Shown in pieces: positions 32,733 to 44,839 of a stretch of DNA of 64,000 nucleotides. The notes beneath the pieces are model-generated. The model made no database searches and was not told the DNA's origin. It was given only the letters and a program-made list of their open reading frames with translations. The translations under genes were made by a program, and so were the position numbers. Source of the stretch: Portulaca oleracea (taxonomy: Eukaryota; Streptophyta; Magnoliopsida; Caryophyllales; Portulacaceae); the NCBI GenBank assembly GCA_029582165.1, contig CM055888.1:15213001-15277000 (forward strand), read 5' to 3'. Every line of letters begins with the position of its first letter. Within the stretch, counting starts at the first letter, position 1.

Positions 32733-33743
32733 ATGTTAAAGCAATTGAATGTGAATGTGCCGTTTTTGGATGTTTTATCTCAAATGCCTTTGTATGCAAA
32801 GTTTTTGAAAGAAATCCTCTCTAAAAAGAGGAAAATTGATGAAATTGAGGAAGTCGCTTTGACTGAAGAATGTAGTTCCGTGGTTCTTAACAAGCTTACT
32901 CCTAAGCTTAAGGACCCGGGAAGCTTTAGTATTCCATGTGGCCTAGGTAGCTTAACCGTTGACCGAGCTTTGTGTGATGTGGGTTCTAGTGTAAGCTTAA
33001 TGCCCTATTCTTTGTATGAACGGTTGAACCTAGGAGAGTTGAGACCAACTACCATGTCATTGCAAATGGCGGATCGTTCTATCAAGTACCCTAAGGGTAT
33101 TTTGGAGGATTTTCCCCTTAAGGTGGGTGATTGCTATGTGCCGATTGATTTTGTCATCCTTGATATGCCCGAAGATTCCCGTACCCAAATCATTTTGGGG
33201 AGACCTTTTCTTGCTACCGTAGGGTGTGTCATAGATGTACAATGTGGAAAGATGAAGTTTAGGATAGGGGAACATGAACTTGAGTTTGATTTATTCCGTG
33301 ATGTTTTGCCACGTGGCGTTTCCCCTTGCTTTGGTGTTGATGTGTTTGGTGAGAAGGATAAGAATGTTGATGGTTTGATTTGTGAAAAGAAAGATGATTG
33401 TGTGCATGTAGTGGAGAGTGAAAAGCTTGAGAAATCTCGTGACCATTTTGTTGCAAATTCTTGTGGTTTATTTATTGATAAAGGCCATGAACTTGGCGAT
33501 GCAAGGGTGGGAATAAAAGAAATTTTGCTCCCACCTAACATCATCAAGAACGTGCCTTATGTTATTTACAAGGGTACATTAGATGAGACTTTCAGGTTTG
33601 ATGATGGAGATCCCTCCATTTTTGAAGGAGGTGAAGAGTTTGACCCAAGCTGTGGGGTCAATTTGAAGATGTTTGGAGGTACTGTGCAATGTGAAGCTCC
33701 AAAAGCCATTGGCTATGGAGTTATGGACTATTCACCAGGTTGA
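32733..33743 (+). CDS. Protease region of element E with an unusual C-terminal extension
   Basis: MPLYAKFLKEILSKKRK and ALTEECSSVVLNKLTPKLKD lead into the retropepsin: ALCDVGSSVSLMPYSLYERL (Asp-Val-Gly in place of Asp-Thr-Gly, close to the DLGASI motif of Athila) and IILGRPFLATVGCVIDV. After the protease the frame does not go into RT. About 140 further residues (HVVESEKLEKSRDHF onward to YSPG) end at 33743. The coding start is probably upstream in a shifted frame (PFPQRYAKAKFDAKFGKF near 32670). Confidence 0.82.
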   Translation: MLKQLNVNVPFLDVLSQMPLYAKFLKEILSKKRKIDEIEEVALTEECSSVVLNKLTPKLKDPGSFSIPCGLGSLTVDRALCDVGSSVSLMPYSLYERLNLGELRPTTMSLQMADRSIKYPKGILEDFPLKVGDCYVPIDFVILDMPEDSRTQIILGRPFLATVGCVIDVQCGKMKFRIGEHELEFDLFRDVLPRGVSPCFGVDVFGEKDKNVDGLICEKKDDCVHVVESEKLEKSRDHFVANSCGLFIDKGHELGDARVGIKEILLPPNIIKNVPYVIYKGTLDETFRFDDGDPSIFEGGEEFDPSCGVNLKMFGGTVQCEAPKAIGYGVMDYSPG

Positions 33744-35757
33744 GAGGTACCCTGGTCAAGCTTAGGACGGTAAATAAGCGCTTCTTGGGAGGCAACCCAA
33801 GCTTTTTAGATTTTATTTTCATTTTTATTAGGATTTTCTAAAATTTTTCCTTATTTTTCTTCTTTTTATATTTGATTCTTCTAGATTTGTGTTTTCTTCC
33901 TTTGCTTCTCGGGTGATGTTTCGCAGTGCGGACAATGCTCGATTCAAGCATGGGGGGATTTGTGTAAACTTTTTGTGGATATGTGTGTTTTGAGTCGTTT
34001 TTATTTTTGATTTTTAACTTGTTTTGAGTCTTTTTCTTTTGTTTTATTTTTATTTTCTTTGTTTTCTAGATTTGTTTGTAGTTTTAATTTCCTCTTTTCG
34101 TAGTTCGTTTTCGTTTTCTTATTTTCTTATTTTCATTTTTAGGCTTGTAAAAAGTTTTTAAAAAAAATTGAAAAAAATCAGAAAATTAAAAAAAAAAACT
34201 GTTTGATATAAGATTTGGCGTGATAGTTTTCTTTTGACTTGATTTGATCCTGTATAGGCCGTTTGTGAAAGACTGTGAATTGACTTGAGTTGTGAAGCTA
34301 ATTGTTGTGAGAATTGTGCTAGGATAGTAAGACCGATTGCTTTTGTATCTATTGTAAGAGTGAGTTGTGCATATGCATATCTTTCAAACTGGGTAATGAT
34401 TGTTGAGCGCTACCCGTGAGTCCACATAAGCCTTAAAGAAAAGACTAATCATTTTTATTAGTCTAATTTCCATGAGTGACTCACCATTGTGGCATCCTTC
34501 TTCATTTGCTTTGCATCTCCTTGAAATTGCTATGCGTTGTACATTGACAAGATGATAGAGGCATTAGGATTTGAACCCGCAAGCCTTGACCACCCGTTTA
34601 CATCATAATATCCTTAGTTAACCCTTTCTAGCCTTGACTTTTTCTCTTCTTGAACCCATATTATGAGCCTTGGCCGATTATATATTTCCTACCCTTAAGC
34701 CATTGCTTGAAATGTGTTGAATATGAAGTTGGGTTGATTGTGGTTACTTTGGTGGTTTGGTTTGTGATGGGGATTGGTTTGAATTGTAAATATTGATTTG
34801 ATTCCCCAAATTATGTGCATTGAGGTTGTTGGTTGGAATTGGTAGCTTGCCTAGTGTGTGTTGTTTATAAGTGTGTATGTTTCATTCAAGAAGCAAGAAA
34901 AAAGAAAAAAAGGGAAAAAAAATCAGAAGAAAAAAAACAGAAAAAAGCGAAAAAGAAAAAATCGGAGAATTCCGCAGAAAAAGAAGAAAAAATGAATAAA
35001 ATGTTTGACATTGTGTTTCTTTTGTTTTGAGGCAAGTTTCCAATTGTTTGTGGGGTTGAATTGGATTGATTTTAAGTGGTGAGAGTGTATGTATGTCGAA
35101 TTGGTGTGAAATAATTTCAAGCTTTGGCTTTTAGCTCCACAATTCCCAAATATTATCCACTCCTTACCCTTAACCCTAGTCCCGTTACAACCCTTGAAAG
35201 TCCTCTTGATTGTCATTGTTGCTTTGCAAATTGCGGTGGAGAGTTGAGATTCTTAGCAAGTACGTGGTTGGTTGTGACTTTGGTTTGAGTATTTGAGCGA
35301 ACTTTCAATGATTTTTCGTATTTAAACACATGAGAGGAGTGCTTCCACATTCCCAAGAAAGTGAGTTTGCTCTTCATTCATACCTAGTTTCATGCTTAAC
35401 ATGTGCCTTCTTATCTCATTCGGTGATTAAGGGTGATTGGTTGAACTTGATGAGTACCATTCTTGAATAATTTGTCTTCATTTACTTGTGTAAATTGGCT
35501 TCTTTTTCACTCTTGGGTTGTACTTTAGATTAGATTGGGTTGATTGAATGTTCTATCATTGCCATCCTGCAGATTTGTAATTAAATAAAAATTTTCGTTT
35601 TCGTTAATTTTTACTTTTGAGTCTTTTTACTTTTGCTTTGAGTTTTTTTGAGTCTTTTTGTCCCGTTTTCTTTTATTTTCTTTCTTTTTCTTTCTTTGCC
35701 TTTTCTTTTGAGTTTGGACTTGCTTAGGGACAGGCAAGGACTAAGCATGGGGGATTT
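33744..35757 (+). other. Long non-coding 3' region of element E
   Basis: Begins with the GGGAGGCAACCCAAGC motif usual after Athila pol. It has two PPT-like copies of AGCATGGGGG (33950 and 35745; the second is next to the LTR) and purine runs near 34890-34995. No env-like or RT sequence seen. Confidence 0.7.
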
Positions 35758-37189
35758 TGATAAGTGTTTCTCGTATATATGAGAACTTGGTTGTTTTGAT
35801 GAGAATTTGGGGAATATTTGATTTGATTATGTTATTTTATACCCGAATTTCCCATATTACACTTGGTTTGGAGTTTGGTGAGTTTTGTAGGGAATTTGTG
35901 AAGAATCGATGTAAACCGAGCCCAAAAAGCAAGTGTAGATCCAAGTTATGAGCTTAAAGGACCAAGAAGTGAGATGTTGGATCACCCAAGCCCAAACAAT
36001 GGCCCAAAGTACTCCTAGGCCTGAAAAAGACAGTGGCACGGGTGGTGTCTGCAGTGGCACGGGTAGTGCCTATGACCAGAACGTGAAGAATTGTGTGCAG
36101 TGAAGCGACACGGGTAGTGCCTAGGGGGGCACGGTCCGTGTCACTATGAGCACGGTCCGTGCCACCCCTGGCACGGTCCGTGCCTCTCCTGTCTTTTCAT
36201 TTTCGGCGGTTTTGAGTTGATATTTGCCTATATTATGCTGATTTTCGGCCGAGTAGAGAGGAATCATTCCACCATCTTCCATTCCATGCCCTAATCATAT
36301 CCATATTCCATATTCCATCCACCATTGAAGATTGAGAGAAGATTGAAGATCGAAGAGCAACTTGAACATACTTTGAAGTGGAGGAGCAAAAGTCCTCCAT
36401 TGTTGATTCCTAGCAAGTTTGTTCTTCACTTGGGTTTATTTCTCAATCTCTCATAGATTTTCATATGCTTTCTAGAATAGACTTCAATTGCTTTGTAGTT
36501 TTAAACATGAATTGTGAGTAGTTCTTTTAGTTTAGGGGATGAACCTTTGAAGTTGCTTGATGAATTGACTTTGTTGGATTGAATAATCATGAATTTAGTT
36601 TGTTTCAATCTATTTGGTCTTTGAATTGAATTGTTATTTCTTTTGCTTGATCACCAATTGCATGTTAATAGGTTGTTGAATGAAATACCGAAAGGAGAAG
36701 TTTGATTACCCGAAACCCTAGATTGAACTAGTTAAAATTATCTAGACATAGAAGTTTTAACTAGGGTTCTTGAGATAATTAGATCTTTAACCTTGACTAA
36801 ATCGAAATAACCACGAAAGTAGGTGCTTGGTTAGTCTTGGCAATTCGCTCTAGTGGCAAAATCTCATTGTGAAGTACTCTATGCGATTATCGAACCTTGA
36901 TTGTGCAAATTAATGAAATGAAAGTTCAATCTACATCGTTGATTCGTTATTTGACTTAGGTTTCATCCCCTGAACACCTTTTTCCCTTGATTTCATCAGA
37001 ATAGTTCAGTGAATATTCGTTTGTTTAGACCTTGTTTGTGATTAGAGTTAGATTTAGTTGATTCAAAACAAAAACCCGATCGGCTTAGCGATCAACTAGG
37101 AGGCTAGTTCAGTGCGTTGAAAGGAAAAGTCCCTGTGGGATCGACCTTGATATTTGCTACACGTACACCCGTGCGCTTGCGGCCTATCA
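35758..37189 (+). repeat. 3' LTR of element E (1432 bp)
   Basis: Near-identical to 29489-30923. Followed by the GGGAT duplication. Confidence 0.96.
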
Positions 37190-37194
37190 GGGAT

Positions 37195-38397
37195 GCACCC
37201 TACATCGCCAAGCATTTGGTCCCCTCTCTCCTCGCGTTACACTCATAGGGCTTCCTTGAAGTTCTTTGAGAAATACCTCACATTCCTTACCCTAGGGTAT
37301 GGAGCACGGAGATGAAAACGTCCGGTAGGCCATGTAATCCAACCATAGAAAAATCCATGAACATAGAGCGTTGGTTTAGGGTATCCCTTCATGTTGTATG
37401 TTATATGCTATGTGCTACCCCTCCCCCTTTTTCTCTTGTTTTAGAGTCGACCCTAGTTTAGAGGTTTTGTTCTAGTCCATATAAAATTCATTGGGTTGAG
37501 AAAATGATTATTTATTAATTAGAATAATTAAGTCCAAAGGCATCATGGTTAGCCCAAGTGGAAGGGCCCATTTATAATTGAATAGTGATTATCTTGATTA
37601 ATAAATAAAAATCGACTCATCTTTGATGATACTATATGGCCCTTTACAAAATTCTCCTAACAAAGGTCCAAAAAAATTAATTAAAAAAGACCAACAAAGT
37701 TAATGGATAGCGTTTTAGATTGCATAATAGTCACTAAGCTCGAGGAAATTAATTTGTCGATTTAATTAATGAGTTCACCGCATTTATGGTCGGCCCGTTG
37801 TTAGGCCCAACCATATTGGATTTGTTGATTAAACTTATAAATTAATTATGACTCGCTTGTTGTTGACTTTATTCAATCCTTTGCAATATCCATTTTCCTC
37901 GACTAAAAAAAAAGAAAAAAAATGCAAAATAAGGTAAAAAATAAAAAAGAGGATAAAAAAATGGGTCATCAGTCTTGTTAAGCATTATTATAGTCCGCAT
38001 AATAGTCATTGTGGCTTGAGCTGTGTAAGTTGCTAGTTCAAGTTACGGATTCTCCTTAAAACGGTTGGCCTATGGTTTGGGCCCATCCGAATTGAGAAAC
38101 ACTGACTTGAACCTATCAACTTATGTCCCGCTCGCTATTTGACTTTATTCGGCCCTTTATAATATTTTGTCCATAGGTTCATATAGAGTTAGATCATACA
38201 CTCCCGAAAAGTGGGTGAGTCCTTTGCGTCAGCATATATGTGTCGAGTCAGTTAGGATCATATAGGTCTTTTAGGGCATGCATGCATCGGGTAGTACGTG
38301 TCAGAGTATGTCATCGAGTGTTCTAACTTTGAATTTCCATGCAGGCATCATTGGTGATCAACTCTGAGCCCGCATTCGAGATCCACGACCTGGTCGT
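37195..38397 (+). other. Leader of element B, second part
   Basis: Continues 29271-29488 after removal of E. It aligns in reverse complement with 11878-12950 of A. No ORF. It ends in TTTCCATGCAGG, a possible splice acceptor just before gag. Confidence 0.65.
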
Positions 38398-39740
38398 TTG
38401 ATTCCGAACCCACATTATAATCCATCTGCAACTAGCGACTGCATCATGTCTGGAGAGCAATTCCAAGAAGTCCCGATCCAAAACACTGAAGCCAACATCA
38501 CGAAGCATTTAGACGAGCTCTATACCAAAATGCAAGGTCTTGTGTTCGCTAATACCCTAGAGCAGGAACAGAAGATGAGCAAAAGGATGAGTGAACAACA
38601 ACAGGTAATGGATGGTATGCTACAGGCCGTCACTAAGATCAACACCAAGTTAGGGCTGAATGTTGAGGAGGATGACGAAGAAATGCAAGGATATGAGTCT
38701 GATCCTGAAATCATCAAGACATCCTCAAACTCTGGAGGAATAGGGATATCTAAGGCTAAGGTTAACACACCTGAAGTGTCAAAACCTACAAGGGACCCCG
38801 CTGTTAAAGCCCTTGAGCAGAAGCTAGAAAGTCTCACCAAAGCAATTAGTTCTGTCCCGGCCTTTGCTGAAAAATACTTGGAGGTTCCATTGCCTGTTCA
38901 GCCAACTCTAAAGATAGCTGAAAAAGTTGAAGTGCCAAATATTAGGTTCAAACCTTCTGAGAACCCTATTCATCATATTGAGGAGTTCATGAGGCTGGCA
39001 CATTTAAACCGGATTGATGTTGACTTATATTCTACCGCACGTCTTCCCATCCACTCTAGATGGTGAAGCAAAGATATGGTATCATGCATTATCCCCTCAA
39101 ATCAAAGCCAACTGGAGTGAATTGTTTAAGGATTTTATCCACCATTACACCTGCATCCAGAAGAAGCAAGCTATGGTGGATGACCTAACCGCCATGAAGC
39201 AACGAGAAGATGAGTCCTTTATGGATTACTTTGAAAGATGGCATACAAAATTGTCCCACATCAATGAGACAATTCCTCTCCGCTTGCAGTTATCTACCTT
39301 TAACCAAGGACTCAAGAGCAGTCTATCCAAACATTTGGGGTACCATGTCGTTAAAGACTTTGACTACCTAAAAGACATCTGTGTTCAACTAGAGGCGATA
39401 CACCATGATAAGACCACTTTCTTGGATGGAAAGGGTCCAGCTCCAACAGGAGGGCCACTAGTGCGGCTAGCCACCCTCCTAAGATTATGGAGACTAACTT
39501 TATCCAGCGCAAAGGGCCTTATGTGCTGAAGTACGAGACCTATACTCCATTGGATGTCCCTTACTCTCAGGCTCTCGACCGTCTGGTCAAGAAGGGTATC
39601 TTGGTTTTGCCCTTACCGAAAGAAGAGCCATAAATCAAAGGCAGAAACTGGGATGCCAACCAATTTTGCCACTATCACCGTTGCCGAGGGCATGACACTG
39701 AGAAATGTTGGACTCTCAGAAACAAAATAGAAGATTTGAT
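38398..39740 (+). pseudogene. Gag of element B
   Basis: Likely start ATG 38446 (MSGEQFQEVPIQNTEANITK). Coiled region DELYTKMQGLVFANTLEQEQ, gag domain VPNIRFKPSENPIHHIEEFM, then a frame change near 39040 into GEAKIWYHALSPQIKANWSE and DESFMDYFERWHTKLSHINE. Knuckle CHYHRCRGHDTEKCWTL near 39670-39715. Further stops near 39529 and 39632. Confidence 0.83.
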
Positions 39741-41160
39741 TAGGGCAGGGACATTACCAATGCCAAAAGCTGCCAAGAGACCAAACAATCAAAGTAATCC
39801 TATGCCTGAGCATGCAGATGCTATTTTCTGCGGGGATTTCAGCTTCGATCCCTCTACTCTGATTGTAGAAACAGGCCAACTTGTCCCCGAAGTAGTTGGT
39901 TTTCCTGAAGGTCTTTTCATCCATGGGATTTAGGACATTGATGAAGATGATGAGTATGAGCATTCTGAGACAGAGTGGATGGAGAAAGATGAACCAGATG
40001 ATGTGGCATTTCTTACTCGGTCTGGCCGCCGCAACCATAGGAATACCACCACCCCAGTGACTGTTCCTAACCCAACACCAATGGTCGACAATGACAATCA
40101 GGTCTCCCCTGAAGATCCTCTTCTTTCTCAACTCAAAAAGACAAGGGCAGAAGTTACCATATGGCAACTCATATGCACATCACATGCTCATAGACAAAAG
40201 ATGTTGGATGCCCTTACACCACTTACGGTATCTCCCACAACAACTCCCGAGTCATTGGTTGCTCATGTTACTACCCAACAGGAGATGATTACTTTTGGGA
40301 TTGAAGATCTACCTCAAGGAGGAGCATCTCACAACAAAGCCCTGTATCATACAGTGCAATGCTCCAACAAAACTATCCCACTGGTTCTAATTGACAACGG
40401 TTCAGCTGTAAATGTGTGCCCTTGGAGGACGGCGTAAAAATTAGGGGTTCAACAACAACACTTGGCTCAGAACGGTGTACAACTAAGGGCATATGACAAT
40501 TCGCCTCGGAAATCAGCCGGATCTATACTGTTGTCAATCACTACCGGCAGCGTCATTCGGAATGTGGAATTTGTGGTGCTAGACATTCCAACCTCTTTCA
40601 ATTTGCTATTAGGGAGACCATGGCTTCACGAGTGTAATGCTGTAGCATCCACTCTACATCAAAAGGTGAAAATGCTGGTTCAAGATCAAGTGATCACCAT
40701 CTCAGCAGAATCTATCAATGCTGTTTTCACCCCTAAACAGTCAACTCTTGAAGTGGAGCACAACTCAATGGATGAAGGACTCCACAATTTTGAGCTTGTG
40801 GCGATGATGAGCCAGGATGAAGCACCTTTTGACTTCGATCCCTACTCAAATTCCAAGGTACATGCTATGCTCAAGAAACAAGGATATTTCCCGGGAATGC
40901 CATTGGATAAGAATCCGAAGAATAAATTTCCTCCTGTTTTGAAGACTTTCAAGCAACAGGGAAGGTTCGGCTTAGGCTACAAGCCAACTGAGAAGGAGAT
41001 CAGGCTCGCAAAGATGGCTATAACTGAACAGAAGAGGATGGATAATCCTCCCACTTTATTCCAGAGGAAGCCCTATCCACTTACTCTTAATGGGCAGTTT
41101 GTTAGGGAAGGTGATGACTTCCCCTACTATGGGTTCCCTGAGCCCTTTTACTGAATAACA
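39741..41160 (+). pseudogene. Protease and PR-RT linker of element B
   Basis: IPLVLIDNGSAVNVCPWRTA (Asp-Asn-Gly site, about 40378-40437), stop, then VVLDIPTSFNLLLGRPWLHE (C-half of the retropepsin, missing in A). The linker follows: KQQGRFGLGYKPTEKEIRLA, to the stop at 41153. Stops at 39931 and 40435 break it. Confidence 0.83.
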
Positions 41161-43190
41161 AGGGAATTCAAGTTGCTGGATTGGAAGTCTTAGATGATTG
41201 CTCCATTAATATGGCTACTGTCTTTGTTCCCGCTCGGGACAAACAGCCTCCATTAGAATAGACTCATCTTGCTGGGAGCAACATTTTTGGCATGATGTTT
41301 GGACAAGAAGTCGTCCAAGAGAAGTCTGAAGCTGATGTTATTATTGCTGCTTTGTCCAACCCAAGCTTCGATCCAAGTTCCATGATTAATGAAGACGGAG
41401 AAGTTAAGGCGGTCTCGTGGGTCGACGCTGAGGAGAATAATTTTGCTTTATCTGTAGGAGAGTCTGTTCCCAAGGACATAGGGTCAAGTCTTAAGGGTCC
41501 AGAGTCAAGTGAGTGTGGTCTTGAGTCTGCCGGCGATGTATTCCTTTCTGCATTCAATAAGATGAACCTTTCCCCTCTTCCTTGAACTGCTGCGCCCATA
41601 ATAATCTGGAATTTAGTGAACCCTTAAAAGAATTTTCTAATGAACATGAGCATAAAATGGCGGTGTTGAAAGACACCATCACCATAAACGTGGGCACAGA
41701 AGAGCAACCTCGGGAGTTGAAGTTAGGTAGTTCACTCACAACAGAAGAACGGGTAGCATTCACGGAGCTTCTCAAAGAGTTTGTGGACGTTTTCGCATGG
41801 TCCTACGAGGACATGCCTGGGATTGACAGGGAAATTGTGGAGAACACCATACCTTTGCTTCCTAATACAAAACTGGTTCAACAAAAGGCTAGGAGGATCA
41901 AGCCAGAATGGGCTAAGAAGATTGAGGAGGAAATAATCAAGCAGCTTAACGCTAAATTCATCAAGACAGTCCAATATCCTGAATGGATTGGTAACATTGT
42001 TCCGGTGCCCAAGAAAGATGTGTGCATGGACTTTCGAGACCTTAATAAAGCTAGTCCCAAGGATAGTTTCCCTTTACCTCACATCGATATATTAGTGGAT
42101 AACACTTGCGGACATGAACTCCTATCCTTTATGGATGGATATGCTGGTTACAACCAAATCAAAATGGCAGAAGAAGACATGGAGAAAACCTCATTCACTA
42201 CGCCATGAGGAACATACTGTTATGTGGTTATGCCTTTTGGTCTCAAAAATGCTCGAGCAACATATCAAAGAACTGCCAACACCCTACTTCATGACATGAT
42301 GCACATAGAGGTAGAGGTTTATGTGGATGACATGATTGTTAAGTCTAAAACAAGGGAGGAGCACATTCCTAACCTTAGCAAGTTCTTTCTACGACTTCGC
42401 AAATACAAGATGCGGCTTAATCCAGCAAAGTACACCTTCGGTGTTACCTCTGGGAAGCTGCTGGGTTATGTGGTTAGCCAACGAGGCATTGATGTTGACC
42501 CTTCCAAGATAAAGGCTATCCAAGAGTTGCAACCTCCCAAGACAGAAAAAGAGATCAGAGGCTTCCTAGGACGAGTTAAATATATCAGCAGGTTCATTTC
42601 AAAGCTCACCATGACTTGTGAACCTTTGTTCAAGAAATTAAAGAAAGGAAGCAAAGTAGAATGGGACGATCAATGTCAAGCGGCCTTTGACAAAATCAAG
42701 GAGTATTTATAGCATCCTCCAATCCTCATGCCACCAGTACCAGATGAGCCTCTACTCCTTTACCTTACTGTGACTAGCTCTACAATGGGGGCTACGCTAG
42801 CTCAAAAGGTTAAAGGTCAGGAGAGCGCCATCTACTACTTGAGCAAGAAGTTCTTGGACTATGAAAGTCGATACGCAGACATAGAGAAAATGGCTCTTGC
42901 ACTAGTATGGGCCACCAAGAAGTTAAGACATTACATGCTTTCACATACAGTGTATGTTATAGCTGAGAATAATCCCATCAAGTTCATCATGGAGCAACCT
43001 ACCATCAAAAACCGCATTGCTCGATGGGTGGTCATGCTTTCGGAGTTCAATCTTCAGTACCTGCCTAAGAAATCAATCAAAGGATGGGTTGTTTCAGATT
43101 TCCTAGCTGCTTCACCATCACAGGAACCTCCGAGCACTCACTTGGAATTCCAGATGAGGATGTATTCTTCACTGACGAAATAACATAGGA
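41161..43190 (+). pseudogene. Reverse transcriptase and degenerate RNase H of element B
   Basis: FVDVFAWSYEDMPGIDREIV, VPVPKKDVCMDFRDLNKASP, LLSFMDGYAGYNQIKMAEED, then VYVDDMIVKS (catalytic block, about 42320) and KKLKKGSKVEWDDQCQAAFD. The RNase H has VTSSTMGATLAQ and VIAENNPIKF where active enzymes have Asp, so it looks dead by ancestry. Stops at 42206 and 42710 (CAG to TAG), and a frame change near 43150. Confidence 0.87.
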
Positions 43191-43551
43191 AATGTATTTC
43201 GACGGAGCTTCCAATCAAATGGGCTGCGGAGTAGGAGTACTACTAATCTCTCTAGAAGGGGCACATGTCCCTGTGTCTGTGAAGTTGGATTTTTATGCTA
43301 CTAACAACGCTGTCGAATATGAAGCATGCATCAAGGGCTTACAAGCTGCATTGACCTTGGGAATACGTCACATAAAAGTCTTCGGAGATTCTAGCCTCAT
43401 CATTAATCAGGCTAAAAATGCATGGAAGGTCCGGAATGAATGTCTTACGGTAACCAGCAGAAGCTCTTGGGACTTGCCGACCAATTCGAGGTAAATCAGC
43501 TTCCAGTACCTCTCAAGGGATCACAATGAGTTAGCTGACGCCCTAGCCAAG
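43191..43551 (+). pseudogene. Archaeal-type second RNase H of element B
   Basis: MYFDGASNQMGCGVGVLLIS, NNAVEYEACIKGLQAALTLG and GDSSLIINQAK keep the acidic residues. Stop at 43492, then the tail FQYLSRDHNELADALAKLSS. Confidence 0.83.
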
Positions 43552-44839
43552 TTGTCTTCAATGATATCGATACCATCAGGCACGCTCCAATTACCAGTAG
43601 TAGTAGAACGACAGGCTGAACCTGCATATGTTTGCAACATGGAGGCACAAGAGGACGAGACTGAGGGATGGTTCCATGACATATACAATTTTCTTCGGAA
43701 AGGAGAATATCCAGCTGAGTTGGATGCTCGAGGACAGCGAGCGATTAGGTCTCTAGCAGCACAATACTGCTTGATCCAAGATCGCCTTTACAAAAAATCA
43801 CCTACGAGCATTAATTTATTATGTATCGATGCTAAGAGCGCCAAGGAGGTCATGGCTACTGTACATGGAGGAGAGTGTGGTCCCCACATGAATGGACGTA
43901 TGCTAGCGAAGAAGATTCAAAAGGCCGGTTATTTTTGGTCCACTGTGGAGGCGGATTGCTTAGAGTTTGTTGGAAAGTGTCACAAATGCCAAGAGTATGC
44001 CAACCTACAGCATCAACCCCCATCATACCTAACTACTTTGACATCTCCATAGCCGTTCTCAGTATGGGGTATCGACTTCATTGGCAAGATACACCCAACT
44101 GGAATATGAGGACATGAGTACATATTGGTCGCCATCGATTACTTCACTAAGTGGGTAGAGGCAGCCTCATTTGCCAAGCTCACGTCCAAGCAAGTGGCCA
44201 AATTCATTCTCCAAAACATCATATATCGATATGGAGTACCTCATGAGGTCATTAGTGACAATGGAAGCCATTTTCGGAAGGAAGTTTTGCTCGCCACTTA
44301 CAAAATTCAGCATCACCGATCTTCGCCATACCGACCTTAAGCTAATAGAGCCGTGGAAGCGGCCAATAAGACAGTAGCGGGAATCATCAAGAAAATGGTT
44401 GTCACTTACAAAGATTGGCCGGATAAATTAGCATTTGCCCTGTAGGGATACCGAACCTCAATACGAACATCTACAGGTGCAACACCATATTCTTTGGTAT
44501 ATGGGATGGAGGCAGTCCTACCGATAGAAGTAGCAATCCCTTCGCTACGAGTAGTAGCAGAAAGTCAACTGCCAGAAGCAGAATGGGCTCGGGCAAGGTT
44601 CGAGGAGTTAATATTAATGGATGAAAGGCGATTGAGGGCATTGCATAATGTGCACGTGTACCAAAGTAGGATCACTCGTGCTTTTAATAAGAAGGTGAAA
44701 AGTCATTCACTTCAAGTAGGTAATTTGGTGCTTAGGGAGATGAGGGCACCTATACAAGATCCAAGAGGAAAATTTGTACCTAATTGGAAGGGTCCTTACA
44801 TGATTAAGGACATTTTGCCAGGAGGAGCAGCTCGGCTTG

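Larger units (their letters stand above)
29489..37189 (+). mobile_element. Element E: young Athila-like retrotransposon with gag and protease only
   Basis: LTRs 29489-30923 and 35758-37189 with a perfect duplication GGGAT (29484-29488, 37190-37194). By eye the LTRs differ by about 11 substitutions and one 3-bp indel in 1.43 kb, so this is a recent insertion. It sits in the leader of B. It has a tRNA-Asp PBS, gag and protease, but no RT, RNase H or integrase. 7.7 kb in all. Confidence 0.95.

Noticed and set aside
33361..33743. Env-like or RT start in element E after the protease
   Set aside because: No RT motif, signal peptide or membrane segment is visible. Recorded only as an unknown extension.
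34833..35030. Lys-rich open frame in the 3' region of element E
   Set aside because: Purine-run translation in a non-coding region. No family resemblance and no codon structure.
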